A stretch of 24,922 bases of DNA from Caproicibacter sp002399225 (GCA_036756705.1 DAIOKN010000029.1:1-24922); one strand, 5' to 3'; counted from the stretch's first letter, positions 15,358 to 22,146 are shown. Made by a program: numbers and translations. Notes: a model not told the origin generated them from the letters alone.

Positions 15358-15936
15358 TCAAATCTCTATTTTAGCACCAAGAAGTTTTATAAATTCACGG
15401 CAAATCGCAGTATCGCCGGGCCACGCTGGAGAGGTGACCAGATTTCTGTCTACAACGGCGGCGTTCGCGGGAACTTCAATATAAGTTCCTCCCGCCAGGT
15501 TGATATCTGGGCCGACCGCAGGATAGGCCGTGGCTTTATATCCTTTCAGCACGCCGGCAGCCGTCAGCACCTGCGCTCCATGGCAGATCGCGGCAACCGG
15601 TTTATTAGCCGCAAAAAATTCTTGAACAATTTCCAGCACCCTTTTGTTGAGCCTGATGTATTCGGGCGCACGGCCGCCGGTAACGAAGAGTCCGGCATAG
15701 TCGCCGGTATGGACGGAGTCAAAATCGGCAGTCAGCGCAAAGTTATGACCGCGAAGTTCCGTGTAAGTTTGCTCACCCAAAAAGTCGTGGATTGCGGTAG
15801 GGATCGTCTCTCCTGATTTCTTTCCGGGGCAGACGGCATCCACCTGATAACCTAACATAGACAGCGCTTGGTAGGGAACCATCGTTTCATAGTCCTCTGT
15901 GAAATCTCCACAAAGAAGCAAAATCTTTTTTGACAC
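15358..15936 (-). CDS. DJ-1/PfpI-family protein (putative class I glutamine amidotransferase-like)
   Basis: A 192-residue flavodoxin-like protein. The nucleophile elbow AICHG places the conserved cysteine at 118, followed by His119; an acidic residue in FTEDYE (14-17) matches the Glu that tunes the cysteine in this superfamily. GTG 15936 is the start, with GGAGGAG upstream. Members include stress-linked chaperone, glyoxalase/deglycase and protease-like proteins; sequence alone does not choose among these. It has its own promoter on the minus strand and lies upstream of the aldolase gene in the same direction, but a separate promoter for the aldolase makes co-transcription uncertain. Confidence 0.85.
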   Translation of the reverse strand: MSKKILLLCGDFTEDYETMVPYQALSMLGYQVDAVCPGKKSGETIPTAIHDFLGEQTYTELRGHNFALTADFDSVHTGDYAGLFVTGGRAPEYIRLNKRVLEIVQEFFAANKPVAAICHGAQVLTAAGVLKGYKATAYPAVGPDINLAGGTYIEVPANAAVVDRNLVTSPAWPGDTAICREFIKLLGAKIEI

Positions 15937-15995
15937 AGGTACTCCTCCTTTTTAAATTTCGTCTTCATCTTAACGCAATTCCACTTTTTGTAAAT

Positions 15996-16024
15996 ATTAT
16001 AACAGTATCATTGAAATATCGCAA
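15996..16024 (-). promoter_or_regulatory. Sigma-A promoter of the PfpI-family gene
   Basis: On the minus strand TTGCGA (16024-16019) and a perfect TATAAT (16001-15996) are 17 bases apart, about 60 bases upstream of the GTG start. Confidence 0.65.
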
Positions 16025-16083
16025 CACTTTCTCGAACGGCCAGTAAAAAAGCAAGAAAGCAACTGCAAACGCGTGCAACTTAA

Positions 16084-16173
16084 ATTGCGCCAATCACTCC
16101 GAAGATTCAGCTTGGAATCATCGGTTCTGCTTTTGGGTCGATTGCCACTGCATTATATATGATAATAGAATGA
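16084..16173 (+). pseudogene. Possible C-terminal scrap of a membrane protein
   Basis: A 29-codon frame ends in a hydrophobic segment (KIQLGIIGSAFGSIATALYM) and a TGA, with a stop just upstream and no start or ribosome binding site. It looks like the last transmembrane helix of a lost gene. The parent family is not recognised. It lies directly before the pcp remnant in the same orientation. Confidence 0.25.
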
Positions 16174-16216
16174 ACAGAGCCCAACCTGATTATAATCTGT
16201 ATTGCCATTAAAATGA

Positions 16217-16620
16217 ATTGCGATGATCGCCCTGGAGGCGGTCAAGCGGATGCATGCGCCAGAAGAAGCGGCCCTATGCAAACTGACTGTTCCGATGGTC
16301 TTTCATAAATCCATTGATACCGTTCACGCGGCGGTCAAACAGGAAAAACCGGATGCCGTCCTTTGCGTCGGTCAGGCGGGCGGCCGGTTTGAGATCACGC
16401 CGGAACGGGTTGCTATCAATGTCGACGACGCCAGGATCCCGGACAATGAGGGAAATCAGCCGATCGATCAGCCGGTCTTTGCAGACGGGCCGTCAGCTTA
16501 TTTTACCATGCTGCCGGTTAAGGCGATGGTCAAAGCGATCCGCGTGGGCTGGAGCTTGCCGTAAACGCTATCGTGAAGAATCCGACTGATCTTTCTGTTT
16601 CGGAAGGGAAAATTCAGTAA
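16217..16620 (+). pseudogene. pcp: Pyrrolidone-carboxylate peptidase (pyroglutamyl peptidase I) remnant
   Basis: The frame from 16217 to about 16543 matches the Pcp family closely, including PDAVLCVGQAGGR and ITPERVAINVDDARIPDNEG. The first 15-20 residues, with the GFEPFGG motif, are missing. Around 16540-16546 the frame shifts and joins GLELAVNAIVKNPTDLS and its stop at 16618-16620, which resembles the family's C-terminal helix. About 70-80 residues in between, which should carry the catalytic Cys and His, are absent. So this is a gene truncated at the 5' end and internally deleted with a frame change. A 113-residue open frame remains (16223-16564), but it cannot encode an active enzyme. Confidence 0.8.
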
Positions 16621-16756
16621 GGTATTTTACCTTTCAGGGCTGCGACGGCACGACCGGCAATCTAGTGCAGAATCAGGCAAAAGACCATTGTCCTAAGCAT
16701 AAAACTGGGTTGAATCCAATCGACCAATTCTATTTTACATCTTTACAACAAAAGGC

Positions 16757-16777
16757 CCAGCTTTCGCTGGACTTTTT
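16757..16777 (+). terminator. Small hairpin with T-tract after the pcp remnant
   Basis: CCAGC (16757-16761) and GCTGG (16766-16770) enclose a TTTC loop and are followed by ACTTTTT, a minimal intrinsic-terminator pattern. Confidence 0.5.
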
Positions 16778-16837
16778 CCAATATAAAAGAATCCCATCCA
16801 CAACTTTCATGTTATGGACGGGATTCTTTTATATTGG
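16778..16837. repeat. 60-base near-palindrome (18-bp perfect arms, stem extendable)
   Basis: Arms 16778-16795 and 16820-16837 are perfectly complementary; after one A/C mismatch the stem continues for 4 bp (TCCA with TGGA), leaving a 14-base loop. It directly abuts the smaller hairpin before it. The AT-rich outer arm gives T-rich tails only weakly, so it could be a terminator, a remnant of a small repeat or a recombination site. No second copy is visible in this window. Confidence 0.7.
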
Positions 16838-16923
16838 AATTTTCAGAATTACGATAAATACCGTAGGAAAACTGACGGAGAATAAGAAGCAAATACTTTT
16901 ACTCGATCGAAAGGATGGCGGGA

Positions 16924-17345
16924 ATGAGCAAGATATATGGCTATGTACGGGTGTCTACCAAAGAGCAGAATGAGGATCGGCAATGGCGTGCCTTGGAAGA
17001 ATTTCCAGTTCCTCGAAGACAGATCTATATGGATAAACTGAGCGGGAAAGATTTTAACCGACCGCAAGTACCAAAAGTTAATCCGTAAACTAAAGCAAGG
17101 CGATATCCTGGTCGTTGAAAGCATTGACCGATTAGGGAGAAATTACGCAGAAATTCTGGAGCAATGGAGAACCGTTACCAAAGAAAAATGTGCGGATATC
17201 GTTATCCTGGACATGCCGCCGCCGGACACCCGTAAGAACAAGAATTTGACCGGTACCCTGATCGCAGATACCGTTTTGCAGTTGCTTTCCTATGTTGCTT
17301 AATTCGCGAGAGGCCGGAAAGCGGATGAAGGTATCTCAAGACACT
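16924..17345 (+). pseudogene. Serine recombinase (resolvase/invertase family) remnant
   Basis: ATG 16924 opens with MSKIYGYVRVSTKEQ, the classic N terminus with the catalytic Ser in VRVS. After NRPQ an extra G near 17068 shifts the frame; skipping it restores YQKLIRKLKQGDILVV and SIDRLGRNYAEILEQW, the conserved SxDRLGRN block. The restored frame reaches LLSYVA and a TAA at 17300-17302, where a functional relative would read roughly QTERxFIRxRQAEGI; the following codons read FARGRKADEGI, so the helix is damaged too. The C-terminal DNA-binding domain is absent. A dead recombinase is a sign of a past mobile element or invertible locus. Confidence 0.85.
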
Positions 17346-17396
17346 TTTTTACGGTGGGCGCATGCGGATTGTGAATGAATTTTTGTACGGAAAAGG

Positions 17397-17426
17397 TAGA
17401 CATTACCGTTTAATAGGTGGTATACT
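17397..17426 (+). promoter_or_regulatory. Possible promoter of the chemoreceptor gene
   Basis: TAGACA (17397-17402) and TATACT (17421-17426) are 18 bases apart, about 275 bases upstream of the chemoreceptor ATG. No convincing sigma-D (flagellar) promoter was seen. Confidence 0.45.
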
Positions 17427-17527
17427 CTAAATAATACAAAAATCTATCTATTACGACAAATTTCGCAACGTAATTTTAAATATTTTACCAATAAATTCAT
17501 GCAAGCTGCTACGGTTTCAGATAGACT

Positions 17528-17629
17528 CCACGATACTCTGCGGCATTTTTTATCGTGGGTAAATGTCGAATGGCAGATAGTTGTGGCATTCGATAATCAG
17601 CCGCATGGCTTCTAAAAAACGCTTTTAGA
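17528..17629 (+). promoter_or_regulatory. Structured leader region upstream of the chemoreceptor, possible cis-regulatory RNA
   Basis: Three helices can be drawn by eye. Hairpin 1 pairs CCACGATA (17528-17535) with TATCGTGG (17551-17558). Hairpin 2 pairs TCGAATG (17566-17572) with CATTCGA (17587-17593). Hairpin 3 pairs TCTAAAA (17611-17617) with TTTTAGA (17623-17629), just before an AGGAGG. The loop of hairpin 1 contains TGCGGC (17539-17544), complementary to GCCGCA (17600-17605), which would make a pseudoknot enclosing hairpin 2. It does not match the c-di-GMP-I or -II consensus I know. The AGGAGG at 17631-17636 has no long frame after it. Confidence 0.4.
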
Positions 17630-17702
17630 TAGGAGGACAGTGCAAAAGTAAATCGGCATGGGGTATGGATCGAAAAAGTGAAAAGGAAGGCTGATACGAT
17701 TT

Positions 17703-19403
17703 ATGAAAAAGTTCAGGGATTTTAGCATTTCAAAAAAGCTTATGACGAATTTCTTTATTGCGCTTATTATTCTTTTGTTAATAGGCGGCGTTGGTATTGG
17801 AGGGATGATCCAGATTGACCAAATGGACACTCATTTGTACGCGGATCAGACAGCTCCGATCGAACATCTGATGAATGCGACAGACAGCCTTTATCAAATG
17901 CGTGTGGATGCGCGCGGCATCATTATTTATGCGGGAAATGCAAAACAACTTGAGAGTCTGGAAGACAGTTACAGTACCAGCAAAAAGACTTTTTTGTCTG
18001 AGTTTGCCCTTTACAGAAAATCACTGACAACCGCTGATTCTATTGCAATGTATACCGAGATTATAAAGCTGTTTAACAATATGTATGATCCGACCATGCA
18101 AGTAATGTTCAAACAGGCGGGAGAGGGAAGTGCTCAAAAGGCACAAATTGTCGGTTCTACTGCTACCAGTGATTCCGATAAAATGTTTCAGGATTGTGAT
18201 AAGCTAATTGACAATCGTATGACTACCGCAAAAGCTACCAGTGATTCCAACGACGCAACTGCACTCACTCTGACGATTGTTTTAGTTGCCTTGCTGGCGG
18301 TGGGTACGATTGTAAGCTTCCTTTTAAGCCGTCGAATTTCGAGAATGATCAGTAAGCCAATTGGAGTAGTCGTATCCGCTTCCAAACAAATTGCGTTAGG
18401 AAGTCTGGATATTGACTTGTCACACATTCATTCCAAAGACGAAACCGGGCAGCTTGCTGCCGCTTTTACGGAAATGCTGGAAGGAATCCGCAGACAGGTT
18501 CTCGCTGCCGAAACCATTAGCAAAGGTGATTTTACGCAGGAAGTGCCCTTGCGTTCGGAGAAAGACACGCTTGGTCTCGCATTGCGGCGGATAGCGGACG
18601 AACTGAGTACGGCGCTGTTGCAAATTCGCACGGCGGCGGACCAGGTCAATATCGGAGCGGAACAGATTTCCGTTGGGGCGCAGTCGTTGGCGGCCGGCGC
18701 GACCGAACAGGCCAGTTCTGTGGAGGAATTGAATTCCACGATTTCAGAAGTCGCCGCGCAGGTAAAGGAAAACGCTGAAAACGCCGCGAAAGCGAGTGGA
18801 TTGTCTCAGTCGGCTCAGAAGGCGACGGTACAGGGTGACACGAAAATGAAGGATATGCTGGCATCTATTCAGGAAATTAGTGAAGCTTCCGTCAGCATTT
18901 CCAAGATTATCAAAGTGATTAACGACATTGCTTTCCAGACCAATATTCTTGCCCTGAACGCCGCAGTGGAAGCCGCCCGCGCCGGAGAAGCCGGGAAAGG
19001 ATTTGCGGTAGTCGCGGAGGAAGTCCGGAATCTTGCGGAAAAAAGCGCAGAAGCCGCCAAGGAGACAACGACGATGATTGAAAGTTCCGTTGCAAAAGCG
19101 GAGATGGGTACAAAAGTGGTGAATGAAACTGCCGGTATTTTGAACACTGTCTCCGAAAGTGTTCGGGCAACCGCCGCACTTGTAGGACAGATCGCAACCG
19201 CGTCTAGTACACAGGCCAGTTCGATTTCTCAAATCAATCAAGGAATCAACCAGGTCTCTGCCGTTGTGCAGACCAACTCCGCCACGGCGGAGGAAAGCGC
19301 GGCTTCCAGTGAGGAACTTTCCGGTCAGGCGAAAATTCTCATGGAGATGGTGGCTAAATTCAAACTAAAAAATGCTTCGGACGGACCCTCAAAGACCGTC
19401 TGA
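17703..19403 (+). CDS. Methyl-accepting chemotaxis protein
   Basis: A 566-residue chemoreceptor. TM1 spans about residues 12-34, an extracytoplasmic four-helix-bundle-type sensor domain covers about 35-186, TM2 about 187-209, and a HAMP domain about 210-262. The cytoplasmic coiled coil carries the hairpin tip from about 405 (VINDIAFQTNILALNAAVEA, then ARAGEAGKGFAVVAEEVRNL), which binds CheA and CheW. The C terminus has no CheR-tethering pentapeptide. The ATG at 17703 has a GGAAGG 12 bases upstream, a long spacing; stop codons upstream rule out an earlier ATG. No other chemotaxis genes are near, so this is an orphan receptor. The ligand is unknown; it stands as the only intact gene in a decayed region. 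Confidence 0.95.
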   Translation: MKKFRDFSISKKLMTNFFIALIILLLIGGVGIGGMIQIDQMDTHLYADQTAPIEHLMNATDSLYQMRVDARGIIIYAGNAKQLESLEDSYSTSKKTFLSEFALYRKSLTTADSIAMYTEIIKLFNNMYDPTMQVMFKQAGEGSAQKAQIVGSTATSDSDKMFQDCDKLIDNRMTTAKATSDSNDATALTLTIVLVALLAVGTIVSFLLSRRISRMISKPIGVVVSASKQIALGSLDIDLSHIHSKDETGQLAAAFTEMLEGIRRQVLAAETISKGDFTQEVPLRSEKDTLGLALRRIADELSTALLQIRTAADQVNIGAEQISVGAQSLAAGATEQASSVEELNSTISEVAAQVKENAENAAKASGLSQSAQKATVQGDTKMKDMLASIQEISEASVSISKIIKVINDIAFQTNILALNAAVEAARAGEAGKGFAVVAEEVRNLAEKSAEAAKETTTMIESSVAKAEMGTKVVNETAGILNTVSESVRATAALVGQIATASSTQASSISQINQGINQVSAVVQTNSATAEESAASSEELSGQAKILMEMVAKFKLKNASDGPSKTV

Positions 19404-19588
19404 TCTGAAAGATGAAAGGTATTCGTTTAGCGCTTATCATTCGTCTTCGTCCTTTGCAGCCTACGCCATGAACGGTTCCCAGCAAATTCATCGAAAACAC
19501 TGACAAAATTGAGAGAATCTCGTAGCCGGCTGAAAAAGAAGCTGCGGGCAAATCTGACCCGTCGTAAAGTTTTTAATCTTATCATAAT
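19404..19588 (+). other. Short gene-free tail after the chemoreceptor
   Basis: No coding or RNA signal seen up to the terminator at 19589. Together with the following fossils it makes up a gene-free tract extending to 20489. Confidence 0.5.
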
Positions 19589-19630
19589 AAAAGGGAAGGC
19601 TTCCACAATCGGAGCTTTCCCTTTTGTTTT
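19589..19630 (+). terminator. Intrinsic terminator downstream of the chemoreceptor
   Basis: AAAAGGGAA (19589-19597) pairs with TTCCCTTTT (19617-19625), with further pairing inside (GGCTTCC with GGAGC, imperfect), followed by GTTTT. Confidence 0.8.
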
Positions 19631-19736
19631 GCAATATTTTATTTTTTACACCGGCGAAAATGATCCGGCCCGGTGTATCCCGCAGCCCCTATGCCTGTGA
19701 CAGCGCTGTGACCGAAAACTTCTTTCAGTTGCCTTG

Positions 19737-20129
19737 TAGTAAAGTCATAAACCATCGTGCGGAGCGCGTGGATATTCGTGGCCCCGCACCCAGGGCGCAG
19801 TTTTCAATATGCCCTATGAAGATGATGAAAATCTGGCGTTTGATGTAGCCAATTTAAACAAAAAGTTTATTACTCTTAACCTTAAATTGCTCTCAGAAGC
19901 GGATGTTTTTGTAACGAGCACAAGAACGAAATCCTTAAAAAAACTTGGGCTTGATTATGAAACGCTGAAAGAAAAATTTCCTTCCTTGATATTTGCCCAA
20001 GTTTTGGGATATGGGGAATACGGCCCTGAAAAGGACAATGCCGGTTTTTCGTCACTTGGCATGCCGGAATATAAAAATTACGGTTCGCAGGGCGCCCAGA
20101 CGGTCGAAATCATGTCGAAGCCATATTGA
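19737..20129 (+). pseudogene. CaiB/BaiF (HadA-like) CoA-transferase remnant
   Basis: The frame beginning near 19809 reads MPYEDDENLAFDVANLNKKF and then LLSEADVFVTSTRTKSLKKL and GLDYETLKEKFPSLIFAQVL, which are family III CoA-transferase blocks and most resemble HadA-type 2-hydroxyacyl-CoA transferases. Between ITLNLK and LLSEAD about ten residues expected in the family are missing. Upstream, 19737-19808 may hold degraded N-terminal codons in another frame. After GYGEYGPEKDNAGF the sequence no longer fits and stops at 20127-20129, some 250 residues early. A 106-residue frame survives but lacks most of the fold, including the expected catalytic Asp region. HadA assignment is by memory of family sequence and is less certain than the family call. 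Confidence 0.75.
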
Positions 20130-20162
20130 AATAATTCTTTGGGACATTCGCCTTTTTCGTGT

Positions 20163-20234
20163 CCCGCATTGACGGATTACACGGTGATCGGAATGCCTGA
20201 CCAACGCCTTGGCGCGCGGTTTTATATTCTGTGA
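20163..20234 (+). pseudogene. C-terminal scrap of an AMP-forming acyl-CoA synthetase
   Basis: A 23-codon stretch reads PALTDYTVIGMPDQRLGARF and ends at TGA. The core TVIGMPDxRLG matches the conserved HPAVxDAAVIGMPDxRLGE block of the mobile C-terminal domain of acyl-CoA synthetases. It lies 33 bases after the CoA-transferase fossil in the same orientation, suggesting that both come from one lost acyl-CoA gene cluster. Short, so moderate confidence. Confidence 0.55.
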
Positions 20235-20423
20235 TTCTCAACTTTGTTTTTCTTACTATTTCTAATTTAAATCTTATCGGGGATGGGGACCCAAAAAGCA
20301 GTTCAATCAATCTCAACTTCAAGAAAGCAAATAAAAGGAGTCCTTGAAAATTATTTTTCCATACGTTAAATTGCTTTCATATTCAAAAAAAGATAGGGTA
20401 GAAAAAGGCAGTATTTTAAGGAA
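20235..20423. other. Non-coding AT-rich stretch, nothing recognised
   Basis: Between the acyl-CoA synthetase scrap and the tRNA terminator. No start with a ribosome binding site, no RNA pattern and no repeat was recognised. Confidence 0.5.
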
Positions 20424-20427
20424 AGCA

Positions 20428-20476
20428 CAAAAAAATTGGTTAGAAACCTAGCATTTACACGGGTTTCTAACCAATT
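20428..20476 (-). terminator. Intrinsic terminator of tRNA-Trp
   Basis: GGTTTCTAACCAATT and its complement (20434-20448 with 20462-20476) form a perfect 15-bp stem. On the minus strand the stem is followed by a run of T residues (plus-strand A run at 20429-20435), directly downstream of the tRNA. Confidence 0.85.
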
Positions 20477-20489
20477 TCTGCATTTTCTT

Positions 20490-20565
20490 TGGCAGGGGCA
20501 GAAGGACTTGAACCCTCGGCACGTGGTTTTGGAGACCACTGCTCTACCAACTGAGCTATACCCCT
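20490..20565 (-). tRNA. trnW: tRNA-Trp (CCA anticodon)
   Basis: The minus strand folds as a cloverleaf: acceptor AGGGGTA with TGCCCCT (one wobble-type position), D arm GCTC-GAGC, anticodon stem GTGGT-ACCAC with loop CTCCAAA giving anticodon CCA, and T arm GAGGG-CCTTC around TTCAAGT. Discriminator G is followed by an encoded CCA (20492-20490). Anticodon CCA reads UGG, tryptophan. Confidence 0.96.
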
Positions 20566-20586
20566 AATTTTATGGCTGTATTAATG

Positions 20587-20615
20587 ATCTTATCATTTCA
20601 AAGAAGATCTGTCAA
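20587..20615 (-). promoter_or_regulatory. Promoter of tRNA-Trp
   Basis: On the minus strand TTGACA (20615-20610) and TAAGAT (20592-20587) are exactly 17 bases apart, about 22 bases upstream of the mature tRNA 5' end. Confidence 0.75.
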
Positions 20616-20825
20616 GGGCAGAAGAAAATTTTACCGTTTCCATTTTATCCGATTTATCCAAAAGCTGCCGGTTTTCAGTTTTGAAGAAGCGAGGGGAAAA
20701 CAAGCTGAATGCTTTTCAGAATGTGGTAAAAGGGAGATGGAGATGTTTTGAAGCGAAGTTTTTCTGTAAAATGATATCAAAATTGGTTTAAGTTGCCCAA
20801 ATTATTCGAATTTGCCACATTTGAC

Positions 20826-20854
20826 TTGACAGATCTATGCAACACCTATATAAT
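20826..20854 (+). promoter_or_regulatory. Consensus sigma-A promoter of rpsU
   Basis: A perfect TTGACA (20826-20831) and a perfect TATAAT (20849-20854) with the ideal 17-base spacer, 59 bases upstream of the rpsU ATG. Confidence 0.92.
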
Positions 20855-20913
20855 TACTCTATGTAATATGACTTACAAAACCCCTGCCTTTCGGCGGATG
20901 GGAGGGAAAATAA

Positions 20914-21090
20914 ATGGCTGAAATCCGAGTAAAAGAGAATGAGTCTCTGGACAGCGCACTCAGGCGGTTCAAGAAGCAATGCGCCAGAGCCGGAGTGATC
21001 GCGGAAGTTCGCAAGAGAGAAGCTTATGAAAAGCCCTCTGTCAGGCGAAAGAAAAAATCCGAAGCAGCACGCAAACGCAAATATAAGTAA
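20914..21090 (+). CDS. rpsU: 30S ribosomal protein S21
   Basis: A 58-residue basic protein beginning MAEIRVKENESLDSALRRFK and ending in an Arg/Lys-rich tail (RRKKKSEAARKRKYK), matching S21 in length and pattern. S21 binds the 30S subunit near the anti-Shine-Dalgarno end of 16S rRNA and aids initiation. GGGAGGG lies before the ATG at 20914. It is monocistronic between a consensus promoter and a strong terminator, which suits high, constant expression. Confidence 0.97.
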   Translation: MAEIRVKENESLDSALRRFKKQCARAGVIAEVRKREAYEKPSVRRKKKSEAARKRKYK

Positions 21091-21114
21091 AAGTTGCTTG
21101 TTGCCAATGATAGT

Positions 21115-21142
21115 AAAAAAGCGGGCATTTGCCCGCTTTTTT
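21115..21142 (+). terminator. Intrinsic terminator of rpsU
   Basis: AAAAAAGCGGGC (21115-21126) and GCCCGCTTTTTT (21131-21142) around an ATTT loop; a textbook stem and T-tract. Confidence 0.95.
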
Positions 21143-21180
21143 AAACAGTTTTGCTAGCCGAGTGCAAGGGAGGTGTTTTT

Positions 21181-21702
21181 TTGTCTTTGTTTTTGCCGAC
21201 CATATCTGTTCCGAAAGTGACGGATATTACGCCGGAACTGATTCGGGACATGAATGCAAATTCAATTTTGCTGGATGTCGACAATACACTTGCCCTGCAC
21301 GGCTCGCAGACACCTTTTCCAGGCACAATCGAATGGACACAGCGGATGCGCAAAGCGGGCATCCATTTGATTTTAGTTTCCAATAATTTTCAAAAGCGAG
21401 TAAAACCTTTTGCCGCAAAATATGGCCTGCCATTTCTTTCATTGTCACTCAAGCCACTTCCGGCTGCCTATCACCGCGCCGTCAGGTATCTGGGCGTAAA
21501 GCGGGAAGAGGCCGTTGTGGTCGGCGATCAGGTCTTTACGGATGTGTTCGGCGCCAACTGGGCCGGATTCCGATCTGTTTTACTGACTCCGGGCGGAGAG
21601 GAACATTCCCTTTCCTTTCGTCTGCGCCGGGCCTTGGAAAAGCCGTTCAGGGAAAAATGCAGAAAGGCTAACTGCGATGGTTCGTTCACAGATAAAGGAT
21701 GA
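21181..21702 (+). CDS. yqeG: YqeG-family HAD superfamily phosphatase (class IIIA)
   Basis: A 173-residue soluble protein. Motif I is LLDVDNTLALHG (nucleophile Asp), motif II is the Ser in LILVSNNFQKR, a Lys lies in LSLKPLP, and motif IV is VVGDQVFTDVFGANWAG. This set is the YqeG family, related to mitochondrial PGP phosphatases such as Gep4/PTPMT-type substrates; the bacterial substrate is not settled. TTG 21181 is chosen as start because GGAGG lies 7 bases upstream; the more upstream in-frame start at 21151 has no ribosome binding site. It is followed 6 bases later by aroQ, as part of an apparent yqeG-aroQ-efp cluster. The usual shikimate dehydrogenase gene near yqeG is not present. Confidence 0.9.
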   Translation: MSLFLPTISVPKVTDITPELIRDMNANSILLDVDNTLALHGSQTPFPGTIEWTQRMRKAGIHLILVSNNFQKRVKPFAAKYGLPFLSLSLKPLPAAYHRAVRYLGVKREEAVVVGDQVFTDVFGANWAGFRSVLLTPGGEEHSLSFRLRRALEKPFREKCRKANCDGSFTDKG

Positions 21703-21708
21703 TGAGCT

Positions 21709-22146
21709 TTGGGATGCAAAAAAATTCTGATTCTTCTTGGACCCAATCTAAATCTGGTTGGAATCCGTGAAAAGGGAGTCTACGGGGATGAAACTGCGAA
21801 AAGCATCAGCCGGCAGATTCAAGAGCGCGCGGAAAGTTTAGGCTATTGCTGTGACATTTTCCAGTCCAATCACGAAGGGGATCTCATCGACAAGATTCAA
21901 GCGGCGAAAGGGGTCTATCATGGCGCCGTGATCAACGCAGGAGCGCTGTCGCACTATAGTTATGCGCTCCGCGACGCAATCGCAAGCGTTCGGATCCCCT
22001 TTGTTGAAGTCCATATGAGCAATATTTACGCCAGAGAGGAATTCCGCCATAAAAGCGTTATTTCAGCTGTTTGCGTAGGTCAGATCACGGGGTTTGGGAA
22101 AAACAGCTACTTTTTGGCTCTGGATGCGCTGCGCGACTTGATTTAA
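21709..22146 (+). CDS. aroQ: Type II 3-dehydroquinate dehydratase
   Basis: A 145-residue enzyme of the shikimate pathway that dehydrates 3-dehydroquinate to 3-dehydroshikimate. Family landmarks are GPNLNLVGIREKGVYG near the N terminus (with the catalytic Tyr in VYG), NAGALSHYSYALRDAI in mid-protein, EVHMSNIYAREEFRHKS with the catalytic His and the substrate-binding Arg, and GFGKNSY near the C terminus. The start is TTG 21709, preceded by AAAGGAT; the nearby ATG at 21714 is out of frame. Length and motif order are typical, and the family forms a dodecamer. It follows yqeG by 6 bases. Confidence 0.95.
   Translation: MGCKKILILLGPNLNLVGIREKGVYGDETAKSISRQIQERAESLGYCCDIFQSNHEGDLIDKIQAAKGVYHGAVINAGALSHYSYALRDAIASVRIPFVEVHMSNIYAREEFRHKSVISAVCVGQITGFGKNSYFLALDALRDLI

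Larger units (their letters stand above)
17346..17702 (+). other. Gene-free stretch before the chemoreceptor
   Basis: It holds the tail of the recombinase fossil, the promoter-like pair at 17397-17426, an AT-rich segment, the foldable leader at 17528-17629 and an orphan AGGAGG. No coding frame of credible length is seen. Confidence 0.6.
20566..20913. other. Divergent intergenic region between tRNA-Trp and rpsU
   Basis: This 348-base gap holds two diverging promoters, one for the tRNA (20587-20615, minus) and one for rpsU (20826-20854, plus). Nothing else was recognised in the middle. Confidence 0.7.

Noticed and set aside
15007..15816. 269-residue plus-strand frame
   Set aside because: Runs antisense across the aldolase start and the PfpI-family gene; both minus-strand genes have strong family motifs and starts.
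16665..16973. 102-residue plus-strand frame over the hairpins and recombinase start
   Set aside because: It crosses the 60-base palindrome and reads the recombinase remnant in the wrong frame; no family resemblance.
17540..17600. Sigma-D (flagellar) promoter for the chemoreceptor
   Set aside because: A TAAA is present, but no GCCGATAA-like -10 at the correct 15-base distance.
17440..17640. c-di-GMP riboswitch (GEMM-I or class II) in front of the chemoreceptor
   Set aside because: The conserved core bases of either class could not be found, so only an unclassified structured leader is reported.
20826..20841. TTGACAGATCT shared by the tRNA-Trp and rpsU promoters as a repeat element
   Set aside because: Eleven shared bases that consist mostly of the -35 box; most simply chance in two strong promoters.
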